A stretch of DNA of 64,000 bases from Nitrososphaerales archaeon. Its GTDB lineage: Archaea > Thermoproteota > Nitrososphaeria > Nitrososphaerales > CADDZS01. The notes beneath the pieces were generated by a model that did no database searches, was not told the DNA's origin, and worked only from the letters and a program-made list of their open reading frames with translations. Position 1 is the stretch's first letter, and each line of letters starts with the position of its first letter. Made by a program: the position numbers and the translations under genes. The DNA is taken from contig JASHNZ010000019.1 in NCBI GenBank assembly GCA_030041355.1, forward strand, positions 171,071 through 235,070, read 5' to 3'. Shown here piece by piece: positions 8,273 through 16,417 of this stretch.

Positions 8273-9258
8273 CTCAATCAATAGCTAAAGAGGATTCGAG
8301 AATGACAGGTAAAACAGATCTGCTTACTCTCGAGGAGTTCAATCCTGCGGAATTCAAGAGTCTCTTGGATTTGGCGGACCGGTTTAAGCTCGAAAGAAAA
8401 GAGCGAATGTTCGGGCATCAGGTCCCGGGAACGTCTCTGGCTCTTATCTTTGAGAAACCCAGTACTAGGACACGCGTTTCCTTTGAGGTGGCAATGTTTG
8501 AGCTCGGCGGGCATGCCGTAGTCCTCAATTCGCGAGACATGCAACTTTCTCGTGGAGAGACTCTGGAGGATACTGGAAGAACTCTTTCACAGTTTTGCCA
8601 TGCAATTTGCGCTCGAGTGAACTCGCATGATACCTTGGTGAGCTTTTCGAGATCTGCTGACGTTCCGGTCATTAACGCGCTCTCAGACCGATATCATCCT
8701 TGCCAATCCGTGGCAGACATTCAGGCTATCCGAGAGACAAAGAAGAACCTGAAGGGTCTAAAGATTGCCTGGATCGGCGACGGCAACAATGTCTGCAACT
8801 CTCTATTGATAGGTGCAGCACTCACCGGAATGAATGTCTCGGTTTCTTGCCCAAGCAAATTTGTTCCTTTGCAAGAGGCTTTGTCCAAGGCACATGAAAT
8901 CTCAAAACTCACAGGCTCGGTCCTCGAGGTCATAGAAAGTCCGAAAGATGCCGTTAAAGGAGCAGATGTGGTCATGACGGATACTTTCGTATCCATGGGG
9001 GATGAAGAGGAAAAGAAAGAGAGGCTAGGGGTTTTTCTTCCAAATTATCAAGTGAATCGGGAACTCTTTTCGAAAGCAAAGGCGGATGCAGTCTTCATGC
9101 ACTGCCTTCCTGCGCACAGAGGTGAGGAGGTCACTTCTGAAATTATCGACGGACCACGATCTATCGTGTGGAAGGAAACTGAGGATAGGTTGCATGCGCA
9201 AAAGGCTATACTATACACTCTTCTCAACAAGTACGCGATAGAACCCGACAGCTCCTGA
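8269..9258 (+). CDS. argF: Ornithine carbamoyltransferase
   Basis: Converts ornithine and carbamoyl phosphate to citrulline. The carbamoyl-phosphate motif STRTR (residues about 65-69) and the ornithine-site motif HCLPAHRGEEVT near residue 285 are intact. Length 329 aa, slightly long for the family (about 305-315) because of an N-terminal extension; an internal ATG at codon 12 is an alternative start. ATG at 8269 overlaps the stop of the upstream regulator-like gene (ATGA) and is preceded by GGAGAA. Carbamoyl phosphate could come from carA-carB at 55.5-60 kb. Confidence 0.97.
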   Translation: MTQSIAKEDSRMTGKTDLLTLEEFNPAEFKSLLDLADRFKLERKERMFGHQVPGTSLALIFEKPSTRTRVSFEVAMFELGGHAVVLNSRDMQLSRGETLEDTGRTLSQFCHAICARVNSHDTLVSFSRSADVPVINALSDRYHPCQSVADIQAIRETKKNLKGLKIAWIGDGNNVCNSLLIGAALTGMNVSVSCPSKFVPLQEALSKAHEISKLTGSVLEVIESPKDAVKGADVVMTDTFVSMGDEEEKKERLGVFLPNYQVNRELFSKAKADAVFMHCLPAHRGEEVTSEIIDGPRSIVWKETEDRLHAQKAILYTLLNKYAIEPDSS

Positions 9259-9775
9259 TAGACACTGACGACCGAACTCCACGAGCTGTTACGCAAGGAA
9301 AGGTTGGTACGTCCAAGTAGTAACCCTCTTTCTGTTTTAGGCGGGATTCAGCTTTGCGGCCTACCTGGGCCTCTTGCGATGAGCGTCATCGTTTCCCTGT
9401 TTGGCCTTGGTCCTCGCGGGGCAGCCGTTTCATTCCGCTCCAGGAATCTCAGTATTTCTACCTCATCGTGTGATCTGGTTTGGATATCGTTTCTGTTCTG
9501 GAGCCAACCATCTCTGATTATGTCTCTCGACATCGCGATTCACCGCATGGACAGAGGAGTTTCCTCAGAAGTACTCCGAGACCCGCTCGCTTGCTCGTAC
9601 CAATTGCGGCTAATGTGCAATGAAATGATAAATCTTTAGCCTGTGGAGTCCGAGATGTCGAGCTAACTTCTCGTCTGCATATTTTGCACCATTTGCTCTA
9701 GGTTTTTTGTTTCTCAATCTTATTTGATATATATTGGAATCTCATCTCTCGTTAATAGCTTAGAGATCACTTGGC
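9259..9775. other. 517-base region between argF and the Cys-rich small protein
   Basis: No long conserved frame is seen. It holds one small leftward ORF with a ribosome-binding site (9348-9533) and, near 9724-9735, the AT-rich promoter of the gene starting at 9776. The rightward 111-codon frame at 9304-9639 has no recognisable features and overlaps the better-supported leftward ORF. Confidence 0.6.
9348..9533 (-). CDS. Small basic hypothetical protein (61 aa)
   Basis: Predicted 61-residue protein, MSRDIIRDGWLQNRNDI..., with a helical charged middle (SHDEVEILRFLERNE) and a Pro/Arg/Gly tail that includes RGPGRPQ, resembling an AT-hook. Support comes from a ribosome-binding-like GGTGA ending 6 bases before the ATG and an archaeal TATA-like GATTTATCA near 9626-9640 on this strand. 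No family recognised. It may be a small DNA- or RNA-binding protein, but that is speculative. Confidence 0.45.
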   Translation of the reverse strand: MSRDIIRDGWLQNRNDIQTRSHDEVEILRFLERNETAAPRGPRPNRETMTLIARGPGRPQS

Positions 9776-10135
9776 ATGCAGACCAAGGACAAGAGAAGAG
9801 CAGTAAGGGACCTGATATCAGCATTCGCTAGAGACTTTCCTCGCAAGAATCACGTCATACTAGTGGACATGACTACTGGGAGCTGGAGAGTTGACGAAAT
9901 GCTGACGCAGGAAATTACTGATATTCGCAAGGAAGTGGATGATAATAATGATACTTTCCTGAGCTTTGATAGACTCAAAAGCATGTGTAGATTTGAAAAG
10001 GGAGGCATGTGCGAGGCGACTCTTCAAAGGTGTGAAGCGCACATGTGTCCATGCATGGAAATAGAGAATCCTGATTCTAGTCCTGGCTCCGAATGTGCCA
10101 ACTTGCTCCTATTATATTCTCGCAACCATATGTGA
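9776..10135 (+). CDS. Small Cys-rich hypothetical protein (119 aa)
   Basis: No family recognised. The first 60 residues are mixed and soluble-looking (RAVRDLISAFARDFPRKNHVILVDMTTG). The second half carries a cluster of Cys/His residues: SMCRFEKGGMCEATLQRC, then EAHMCPCME, then a later Cys, suggesting bound zinc or an iron-sulfur cluster. A TATA-like sequence (TTGATATATATTG) sits about 45 bases upstream of the ATG at 9776. It stands alone, convergent with tsr3. Confidence 0.6.
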   Translation: MQTKDKRRAVRDLISAFARDFPRKNHVILVDMTTGSWRVDEMLTQEITDIRKEVDDNNDTFLSFDRLKSMCRFEKGGMCEATLQRCEAHMCPCMEIENPDSSPGSECANLLLLYSRNHM

Positions 10136-10314
10136 CCTAACCCTATCCTCGCTTCCAAATCTCTAACGCGTTTTTTCTTTGAAAGGCTGCTAAAGATGGC
10201 CTCGGTTATCTGACTTCCGTTTATGTTTGCCTAACAAATGAAAAGATCCTTCAAGCGAAGCTCTACTGCATCCCACCATAAATTGCACATTTTTGCTTGG
10301 CATTTTTGAGAAAA

Positions 10315-10878
10315 TTAGCTTTTGAAAAACTGTTGTGCCGACTCCGGAAAGTAGGCTCGCTCAAGTTCAAGAACCTCTCCAATATTATTTGCTTTGGAGT
10401 AATCTTCGAGTGCATCACGATTCAAAGAAAGAAATGTAGGGCCCCATTTGTAGATGGAAAGAATCCTCTCCGAATAGGACTTGAAGTCCATTATGTAAAG
10501 AGCAGCTGCGACCGCCTCCAGCGAACTCAAACTTCCCAATTTTGAATAGTTTGTAGGATTTCCCGCCAGAAGAGCCGGCAGCTTGCGTTGGTTTCCTTTG
10601 AAATGCTGAGTAAAAACCGGACCTGCTCGGTTCCATGAACAGTCAATAACAACTAGTCCGTGGTCTTGAGCGATTTCTCTGTCCTTTCGGAGGACAAGGG
10701 TATTGCCGGCCGGATTTAGGACTATGGAATCCCTTGGTATGCTCTCTCTTTTTGTTCCTCTCGCAAATCCGAATTTCCTCATTTTTGCGGACGTGCATTT
10801 CGCCGGATCATCTTGACGCATTTCAAAAGTCAGAATTCTGGGGAGCTTTTCCAGATCGCGTAAAGCAGATTCAGTCAT
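10315..10878 (-). CDS. tsr3: 16S rRNA aminocarboxypropyltransferase Tsr3
   Basis: SAM-dependent enzyme that adds the aminocarboxypropyl group to a hypermodified uridine in the small-subunit rRNA decoding region. Recognised from RQDDPAKCTSAKMRKFGFA near residue 20, and from LLAGNPTNYSKLGSLSSLEAVAAALY around 100-125, the SPOUT-like SAM-binding part. Length 187 aa is typical. ATG start at 10878. Single gene. Confidence 0.93.
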   Translation of the reverse strand: MTESALRDLEKLPRILTFEMRQDDPAKCTSAKMRKFGFARGTKRESIPRDSIVLNPAGNTLVLRKDREIAQDHGLVVIDCSWNRAGPVFTQHFKGNQRKLPALLAGNPTNYSKLGSLSSLEAVAAALYIMDFKSYSERILSIYKWGPTFLSLNRDALEDYSKANNIGEVLELERAYFPESAQQFFKS

Positions 10879-10970
10879 TAATTCTCTTCGCCCGTAGTAG
10901 TCAATGAATATGATTGCTTCGGAGAAGCGTATGAACCTAGTTGCTGTATCGAGTCTAGTTTAGGCAAAAG

Positions 10971-10980
10971 TATTTATCAC
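10971..10980 (+). promoter_or_regulatory. TATA-like box of the RAM-domain gene
   Basis: TATTTATCAC lies about 40 bases before the ATG at 11019, preceded by purine-rich GGCAAAAG that could act as a BRE-like element. Assigned by sequence and spacing only. Confidence 0.5.
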
Positions 10981-11018
10981 TAATAACCAAGAAAAATGCC
11001 CAAGTGACAGGACGATCC

Positions 11019-11258
11019 ATGTCGACCGCATTCGTGTTGATCAACGCCGACCTTGGCGCAGAAGAGGAACTCGTTAAAGAAATAAAGAATACCGAGCATG
11101 TGAAGGAGGTGTACATTGTCTACGGGGTCTACGACATAGTCGCGAAGATTGAGGCGGACACGATGGAGAAGGTCAAGGAAACTATTACTTGGAAAATTAG
11201 ACGCCTTGAGAAGGTAAGATCGACTCTCACAATGATTGTGGTAGAGTCCGAAACTTAA
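11019..11258 (+). CDS. Stand-alone Lrp/AsnC ligand-binding (RAM) domain protein
   Basis: A 79-residue protein made only of the RAM effector domain of Lrp/AsnC regulators, without the DNA-binding half. It shows the usual STAFVLINADLG start, the YGVYDIVAKIEA core and the VRSTLTMIVVE end. Such proteins bind amino acids or assemble with full-length Lrp proteins. ATG at 11019 matches the family N-terminus; an in-frame GTG at 11004 would add five residues and is less likely. Confidence 0.9.
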   Translation: MSTAFVLINADLGAEEELVKEIKNTEHVKEVYIVYGVYDIVAKIEADTMEKVKETITWKIRRLEKVRSTLTMIVVESET

Positions 11259-11332
11259 GCGAGGAGCCTATCGAAGATCGGCGTTACAGGCACTGTTTAT
11301 TTGTCTGGTATATCCTCAGTTTCAGTTGCGTA

Positions 11333-12712
11333 TTGAATCAACCATCTAGCAATCGCAAATCACGATCTGGAATCTTTCATATTGGAATCGATGATACAGA
11401 TTCCAGTGACGGGATGTGCACAACTTTTCTGACCTACAAGCTAGTAGAGATCCTACTTCGCAAAAGTATGACAAGACTGATCGATTACCCGAATCTGATT
11501 AGGCTCAATCCGAACATCCCATGGAAAACTCGAGGGAACGCATCCCTCGTACTTCGCCTTGAGACAGAGTTGAGCCGACAGACACTGTTCAGAATCTGCA
11601 AAAGTGTCATTCATAGATACGCGACAAGCGAGCGGGCAAACGCGGGCCTCGCAATCTTTGAAGGTGCCGAAGTTCCCGACAGAGTTGTAGAGTTTTCAAA
11701 GGGAGCTATGTTCACAGTGCAGAGTCTGACCGAAGCAAGATCGATCATGGAAAAAGAGGGACTTTCGTACTACGGTCTGCGCGCAAAACAAGGGCTTGTG
11801 GGAGCTCTTGCTGGTATTGGAAACGAGCTAAAGAGTGACTATACTTTCGAGCTCATCGCGTATCGAAAAAATTGCAGCGTTAGGAGAACTCTTGACAAAT
11901 CAAGAATTATTGGAATGGATCGCGATACAAGGCCATTAACATTCAACTGTTACGACGAGGAAAATGATCGCGTTCTTATAATGCCGCACGGACCAGATCC
12001 GGTTCTTCTTGGAATCAGAGGTGAAACACCGAGAGCCGTGAAGGAAGCATTTCAAATGCTTCTCCCGCTAAACAATCTTCTTGGGTACATGATTTTCAGA
12101 AGTAATCAAGGCACGGGAGAACACTTGCAAAACGAACTTGATCTTTCAAGTCCGAAAGCTTACACCTCTGGAAAAGTGAATGGGATCGTGTCATCACTTC
12201 CACGCGTTGAAAAAGGCGGTCACGTTTACTTTAATCTAAGAAATGAACAGGGAGAAATTCCATGCGCCGCTTATGAACCAACAGGAAAATTTAGGATGAA
12301 TGTGCTATCACTCTATTTGGGCGATGAAATCGAGGTAGCTGGAGGCATCAGAAAGAATACGCCAAAGCACCCCAAGATTCTGAATTTAGAGTATGTCATT
12401 CCTCTGAAACTTGTGTCACATTGGAAAGAACAGAATCCCAAATGCCCCCAATGCATGGGTACCATGAGCTCAGAGGGCCGAAATCAGGGCTTCCAGTGCA
12501 AAGAGTGTGGGTTCAAGTCAAAGTCAGTTTCAAAATTGAAAACGAGGGTTGAAAGGCAACTAACAGAAGACCGGCTCTATCTCCCTGATCTTAAAGCACA
12601 CAGACATCTGACAAAACCGTTGCAGAGATATATTTACGAAAAATCAAATTCCGGGAATTCTGCCATTGCGAGAAGGGGGGAATTCTTGGAGAACTGGATT
12701 TTGACAAGCTAA
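11333..12712 (+). CDS. tiaS: tRNA(Ile2) 2-agmatinylcytidine synthetase TiaS
   Basis: Attaches agmatine to C34 of the AUA-reading tRNA-Ile so that it decodes AUA only, a modification specific to archaea. The N-terminal GIDDTDSSDGMCTT motif, the central TiaS core (YYGLRAKQGLVGALAGIG), an OB-fold-like segment and a zinc ribbon (CPQCMGTM...FQCKECG, about residues 370-395) follow the family order. 459 aa, slightly longer than usual. TTG start at 11333. Agmatine is made from arginine, linking it loosely to the nearby arg genes. Confidence 0.94.
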   Translation: MNQPSSNRKSRSGIFHIGIDDTDSSDGMCTTFLTYKLVEILLRKSMTRLIDYPNLIRLNPNIPWKTRGNASLVLRLETELSRQTLFRICKSVIHRYATSERANAGLAIFEGAEVPDRVVEFSKGAMFTVQSLTEARSIMEKEGLSYYGLRAKQGLVGALAGIGNELKSDYTFELIAYRKNCSVRRTLDKSRIIGMDRDTRPLTFNCYDEENDRVLIMPHGPDPVLLGIRGETPRAVKEAFQMLLPLNNLLGYMIFRSNQGTGEHLQNELDLSSPKAYTSGKVNGIVSSLPRVEKGGHVYFNLRNEQGEIPCAAYEPTGKFRMNVLSLYLGDEIEVAGGIRKNTPKHPKILNLEYVIPLKLVSHWKEQNPKCPQCMGTMSSEGRNQGFQCKECGFKSKSVSKLKTRVERQLTEDRLYLPDLKAHRHLTKPLQRYIYEKSNSGNSAIARRGEFLENWILTS

Positions 12713-12724
12713 AGCGTCTAATAG

Positions 12725-12767
12725 GGAAAGTGATGAGAGCTCTCTTTGACTCTCATCTTCGCTTTCC
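12725..12767. terminator. Hairpin between convergent genes
   Basis: GATGAGAG at 12732-12739 pairs with CTCTCATC at 12750-12757, and GGAAAG at 12725-12730 pairs with CTTTCC at 12762-12767. The result is a long imperfect stem between the stops of tiaS and the leftward gene, followed by a pyrimidine-rich tract. It could end transcription in both directions. Confidence 0.55.
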
Positions 12768-12784
12768 TCTACTCTCTCTTTTCG

Positions 12785-13348
12785 CTATGCCTCTTGCTGT
12801 GGGGATGATGCTGTAACGGCAGAAGCTTCAGACTCGATTGTGACTGATGGTACAGGGGCCGGAATTGTTGTTTCCGAAATGTTTGGTTGTTTTGGGCTCC
12901 TTCTCTTTCTAGGAACTGCAGTTGAAGAAGTGCCTAGAGGTTTCTTAGTGCTTGATCTAGCTCTCCGCTTTGGAGTTGCAATTATTACCACGGGAGATGC
13001 AGAAGCAGCAACGCTGCTAATCGCAGAAATCGCACTAACGTCAGTGGGTAGGGAAGGACTAATGGGAGCTAAACTGTCTTCTGGAAATGGTGGAGGTGCT
13101 TCCTGAATGGGAGCGGTTGATGTTGGACTTGTTTCCTCTACAGTTGTCTGCTCAGGCATATGTCTCTGTGGAACTGCTGTGTCCTGGATTGCTTGAGAAA
13201 TTTGAGTATCAACGGTTGAGGGACGTTTGCTCGACCCGAACCTCAGGGCCCGGAAAAGACCAAAGTAAGCTGCGATTGCTGCCGCCGAGGCGACAGCAAT
13301 AGATCCCGCCAGCACGAGGAGTGTTGCGCTCACTCCTAGGAATTCCAT
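12785..13348 (-). CDS. Membrane-anchored protein with Pro/Ser/Ala-rich tail
   Basis: 187 residues, not recognised. One N-terminal transmembrane segment (ATLLVLAGSIAVASAAAIAAYF, residues about 9-30) is followed by a long low-complexity region rich in Pro, Ser, Thr and Ala with two basic patches (PKRRARSSTKK, PRKRRSPK). This fits a cytoplasmic disordered tail tethered to the membrane; the basic patches may bind nucleic acid or phospholipid. The ATG at 13348 is only 3 bases from a perfect inverted repeat (13352-13379). Confidence 0.7.
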   Translation of the reverse strand: MEFLGVSATLLVLAGSIAVASAAAIAAYFGLFRALRFGSSKRPSTVDTQISQAIQDTAVPQRHMPEQTTVEETSPTSTAPIQEAPPPFPEDSLAPISPSLPTDVSAISAISSVAASASPVVIIATPKRRARSSTKKPLGTSSTAVPRKRRSPKQPNISETTIPAPVPSVTIESEASAVTASSPQQEA

Positions 13349-13351
13349 GAT

Positions 13352-13379
13352 TTGTCGAGAACTCTGAAAGTCTCGACAA
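13352..13379. promoter_or_regulatory. Perfect 9-bp inverted repeat before the start codon
   Basis: TTGTCGAGA at 13352-13360 and TCTCGACAA at 13371-13379 are exact inverse complements separated by 10 bases. They lie immediately upstream of the leftward ATG at 13348. It could be an operator or an mRNA hairpin masking the start. A second, smaller inverted repeat (CTCATT/AATGAG) lies near 13421-13439 in the same divergent intergenic region. Confidence 0.55.
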
Positions 13380-13550
13380 TGAGATGTGGTTGAGAGTCAA
13401 AATCACTTGACAAATCGGCCTCATTTAACCTCAATGAGACAATTTCTTGGTTTAGTGAGACACGCTAGATACCTTTTGCATGGCCCTGACGATAATATTA
13501 CAACGATTCAGCCCGAAATCCTTGATTGTTCTGTGTAAGGAATATCACAT

Positions 13551-14783
13551 TTGGGAAAAAATGGCTATCAAAAAGGAATCAAGAGCTTCCCGCAGAACTA
13601 CAAGATACTTGTCCTCATCTCAATAACCATAGCGCGGGCAGTTTACGCTCTCAATTGGTACACCTTGTCACCAGATCTGTCTCAGGTCTCAAAAGCCTTT
13701 GCGGTATCTACCTCAAATCTCGGAATCCTCGAAGCGGCTTTTCTTGTAGGCGCGGGCCTATTTCAGATTCCATCCACCATAGGATCAGCGAGGTGGGGAA
13801 CAAAATCACTCTGCGTGGGAGGAATGCTTCTCATTGGGGCTTCGAATTTATTCGGCGGCCTTGCCAATTCGTTCGCACTTCTCGTCCTTCTGAGATTTAC
13901 CCTCGGCATAGGAGCATCGATGTTTTTTGCACCTGCTATCGCCGTCGTAGGACAACTCTTTCGCAATGAGAGGCAAGGCCTCGCAATCGGAATATACAAC
14001 TCCGCCTTCAGCATAGGAGGTTCATTTGCCCTTTTCGGTTGGGCGTACGTTGATTCTTTCTTCACTTGGAGAGGCGGCTTGATAATAGGTGCAGTTCTTG
14101 CGGTCGCTTTGGGAGTCGAGAACTACATTATCATTCGGCGCTCCAACGAGGAACCCGGCAAGCTTTCAAGGGCGATCGAAGCCGCCAAAGGAGTTCTGAG
14201 AAACAAACAGGTCTGGCTACTGGGATCAGGAATTATAGGGGTCTGGGCTGGGTACTATGTGATCGGCCAGTTCCTTCCCTTCTTCGAAGAGACCGTGAGA
14301 GGTGTTAGCGGCAACACTGCCTCACTCATGGCGGCTCAAATATTTCTGTGGCCAATACCCGGGGCAGTTCTCGGAGGGATTCTATCAGACAGATATCGAA
14401 ACAGAAGGCAATTCATGCTGATTCCGAGTCTCGTTTTTGGAGCCGGAACCGCACTTCTCGGATTCTCCACTTTCGATGAAACTTGGCTTATTCTAGTAAT
14501 TCTTGGAATTGCTGATTCCTTCATCTTTACTGCACTCTATGCGAGCGTCTATCAAATGCCAGAGCTCAATTTTGACCAGAAGATAATGTCTATCGCCCTA
14601 ATGAATTCTATCGAAATTACCGGCGCATTTTTCGGACCAGTCGCTTTCTCCAGCGTAGCTTCTTTCTCTTACTCTTATGCGTGGCTAGCCGTTGGGATCC
14701 TAATAATTCCCTTTTGCCTCGCTCTTGCAGTAGCGCGGGAGCCTTTCAAATCCCTGCAAAAAAAGGCGGGATCAGTTACCTGA
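13551..14783 (+). CDS. MFS transporter
   Basis: 410-residue polytopic membrane protein of the major facilitator superfamily. About twelve hydrophobic segments are visible. The loop between helices 2 and 3 (ARWGTKSLCVGG) is a weak version of the MFS signature, and the second half has the clearer GGILSDRYRNRR. An LGIGASMFFAPAIAVVGQLFRNERQGLAIGIYNSAFSIG stretch resembles nitrate/nitrite or organic-anion MFS members, but the substrate is unknown. TTG start at 13551. Its end overlaps the end of the convergent membrane-protein gene by 8 bases. Confidence 0.88.
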   Translation: MGKNGYQKGIKSFPQNYKILVLISITIARAVYALNWYTLSPDLSQVSKAFAVSTSNLGILEAAFLVGAGLFQIPSTIGSARWGTKSLCVGGMLLIGASNLFGGLANSFALLVLLRFTLGIGASMFFAPAIAVVGQLFRNERQGLAIGIYNSAFSIGGSFALFGWAYVDSFFTWRGGLIIGAVLAVALGVENYIIIRRSNEEPGKLSRAIEAAKGVLRNKQVWLLGSGIIGVWAGYYVIGQFLPFFEETVRGVSGNTASLMAAQIFLWPIPGAVLGGILSDRYRNRRQFMLIPSLVFGAGTALLGFSTFDETWLILVILGIADSFIFTALYASVYQMPELNFDQKIMSIALMNSIEITGAFFGPVAFSSVASFSYSYAWLAVGILIIPFCLALAVAREPFKSLQKKAGSVT

Positions 14784-15504
14784 TTCTTACCAAGATTAGC
14801 GCTATAGATATTGCAAAAATCATTACCGTCAAAGCCTTTAGAGATTTTTCAGCAGGTGATATTAGCTCCTTTGAACTCGTTGGAATGGTTTCACCATTTA
14901 CTAGATTGATCGATTGGACGGCATCGATCTTTCTTCGAAAGAGACGAGCTTGCGTACTAAGCGTCCTTTGAACGTAAGTTAATAGACCGATCCCAAGTGC
15001 CATAACGAGAGAAGCGATGCTTATTGAAAGCGAGTTTACAAAGTATCCCGTCAGAAAGGGAATCGAACCCCAGGAAAGAGCGAATACAATGTCAGTGTGG
15101 AATCTTTTCTCGAACATCTCCAGATTGTAAGCTACTGCGAAGAAAGACTCTATGACAACGAAAGGCAGTATGAGGATCGATAGTTTAGCAACAAAATAGG
15201 CTCCAATTAAAATTGCGACTGAAAGCGAACCAAATCCGATAGAATAAAGCCACTTCTTTGAAATTCTCGTCCTGAGAGGGTTGCCCATAGTTTCATCCAG
15301 CGCGTGAGCTCCTAAGCCCAGGCCCAGAAAAAATGCAACTAGAACCCAGACGGAGCGATCAATAAAGATCACAGGTGACATTGCTATCCCAATGAGTACG
15401 TAGGACAGATGCCACAGAGTGTAGGGAGGGTGAAGTAAATTGATAAAATCTGAAACAATCCCATCCTTTGCGCTAGAGTACCAAGAAGGCTTGAGGGCTG
15501 TCAT
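14776..15504 (-). CDS. Polytopic membrane protein next to ubiE-like gene
   Basis: 242 residues with about six hydrophobic helices. I do not recognise it with certainty. The conserved-looking part is LGAHALDETMGNPLRTRI near residue 65, an acidic/His motif after a membrane helix, vaguely like the acidic motifs of UbiA-type prenyltransferases but lacking NDxxD. It starts 10 bases after the stop of the UbiE-like methyltransferase, so the two are probably one operon. A role in quinone or lipid chemistry is inference from that neighbour. Confidence 0.72.
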   Translation of the reverse strand: MTALKPSWYSSAKDGIVSDFINLLHPPYTLWHLSYVLIGIAMSPVIFIDRSVWVLVAFFLGLGLGAHALDETMGNPLRTRISKKWLYSIGFGSLSVAILIGAYFVAKLSILILPFVVIESFFAVAYNLEMFEKRFHTDIVFALSWGSIPFLTGYFVNSLSISIASLVMALGIGLLTYVQRTLSTQARLFRRKIDAVQSINLVNGETIPTSSKELISPAEKSLKALTVMIFAISIALILVRIR

Positions 15505-15514
15505 TACTTTCGCT

Positions 15515-16273
15515 TCATTTTATTCCGGAAACTAGAGCCGTCGTTCCGTGAGTCATTCTCTTAACCGAAGACTCGTTGAGCCCTATGGATTCCATGGTTT
15601 CCTTTATCCTTTCGGGATCTCTCGACTTTTCAATAGAGTTTGCCAAATAGAGAAAGATGACCTTCCAGTGCTTCGAAATGACTAGCCCAAAGGTAGGAAG
15701 TACCCTAAAGATGTAAAAGCGGTAGAACGGCTTGAAGAGGTGCCCTCTAGGGCGAGCGAAGTCTAGGCTCATTACAGGTTTTCCTTTTTTTGTGCACCTT
15801 CTCATCTCACTCAAGGTTTCCACTTGACTGCTTACATTTCGTAGTGCTAAGCTAATTGTCGAGGCATCGAACACATCAGGTTGTAAAGGTAGATTTTCTG
15901 CCCGAGCCAAGATAAAATCGACATCAAAAATTCTGTATTCCCGAAGTTCTAACGCATGTTTCAGCATCTCTCGAGTAACATCGATTCCAACAACGTAAGC
16001 TCCAGTCTTCGCAAAAGAATAAGTCACCAAGCCCGTTCCACATGCGATGTCCAAAACCATGTTTGATACGCGTGACTCTGCTTTTTGAACCATAGATCTT
16101 CTCCAGTAGTTGTCTCGGCCCAGACTCAGGATCTTCAGAAGGAAATCGTACTCGTCGGGACCTTCAGAGAAAAGGCGCCTTACGTAATTCACCTTCTTGT
16201 CCGGCTCTGCGGCAGTGTCTGAAGGCTCGCGGGTGAGCTGGCTTCGCGCGATGGCGAAACTGTCAGTCTTCAA
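15515..16273 (-). CDS. UbiE/MenG-like class I methyltransferase
   Basis: SAM methyltransferase resembling demethylmenaquinone C-methyltransferases. EGPDEYDFLLKILSLGRDNYWRR near residue 38 matches the UbiE opening motif, followed by SAM motif I (VLDIACGTG), and the region around DFARPRGHLFKPFYRFYIFRVLPTFG matches the UbiE C-terminal signature. 252 aa, TTG start. It probably methylates a quinone ring in the membrane electron carrier pool. Operon with the downstream membrane protein. Confidence 0.85.
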   Translation of the reverse strand: MKTDSFAIARSQLTREPSDTAAEPDKKVNYVRRLFSEGPDEYDFLLKILSLGRDNYWRRSMVQKAESRVSNMVLDIACGTGLVTYSFAKTGAYVVGIDVTREMLKHALELREYRIFDVDFILARAENLPLQPDVFDASTISLALRNVSSQVETLSEMRRCTKKGKPVMSLDFARPRGHLFKPFYRFYIFRVLPTFGLVISKHWKVIFLYLANSIEKSRDPERIKETMESIGLNESSVKRMTHGTTALVSGIK

Positions 16274-16417
16274 GTCTCAGTTCACGTCATATTGTGAACC
16301 CATGCTTTCATTTATGGATAAGGAAAGGTTTCAGGCTCACGGCTTGAAAAAGCATTAAATTATCACTCAACAGCCGAAATCCTAAGCTTTTCCTTTCAAG
16401 GAGCTTTTGAAAAAAAT

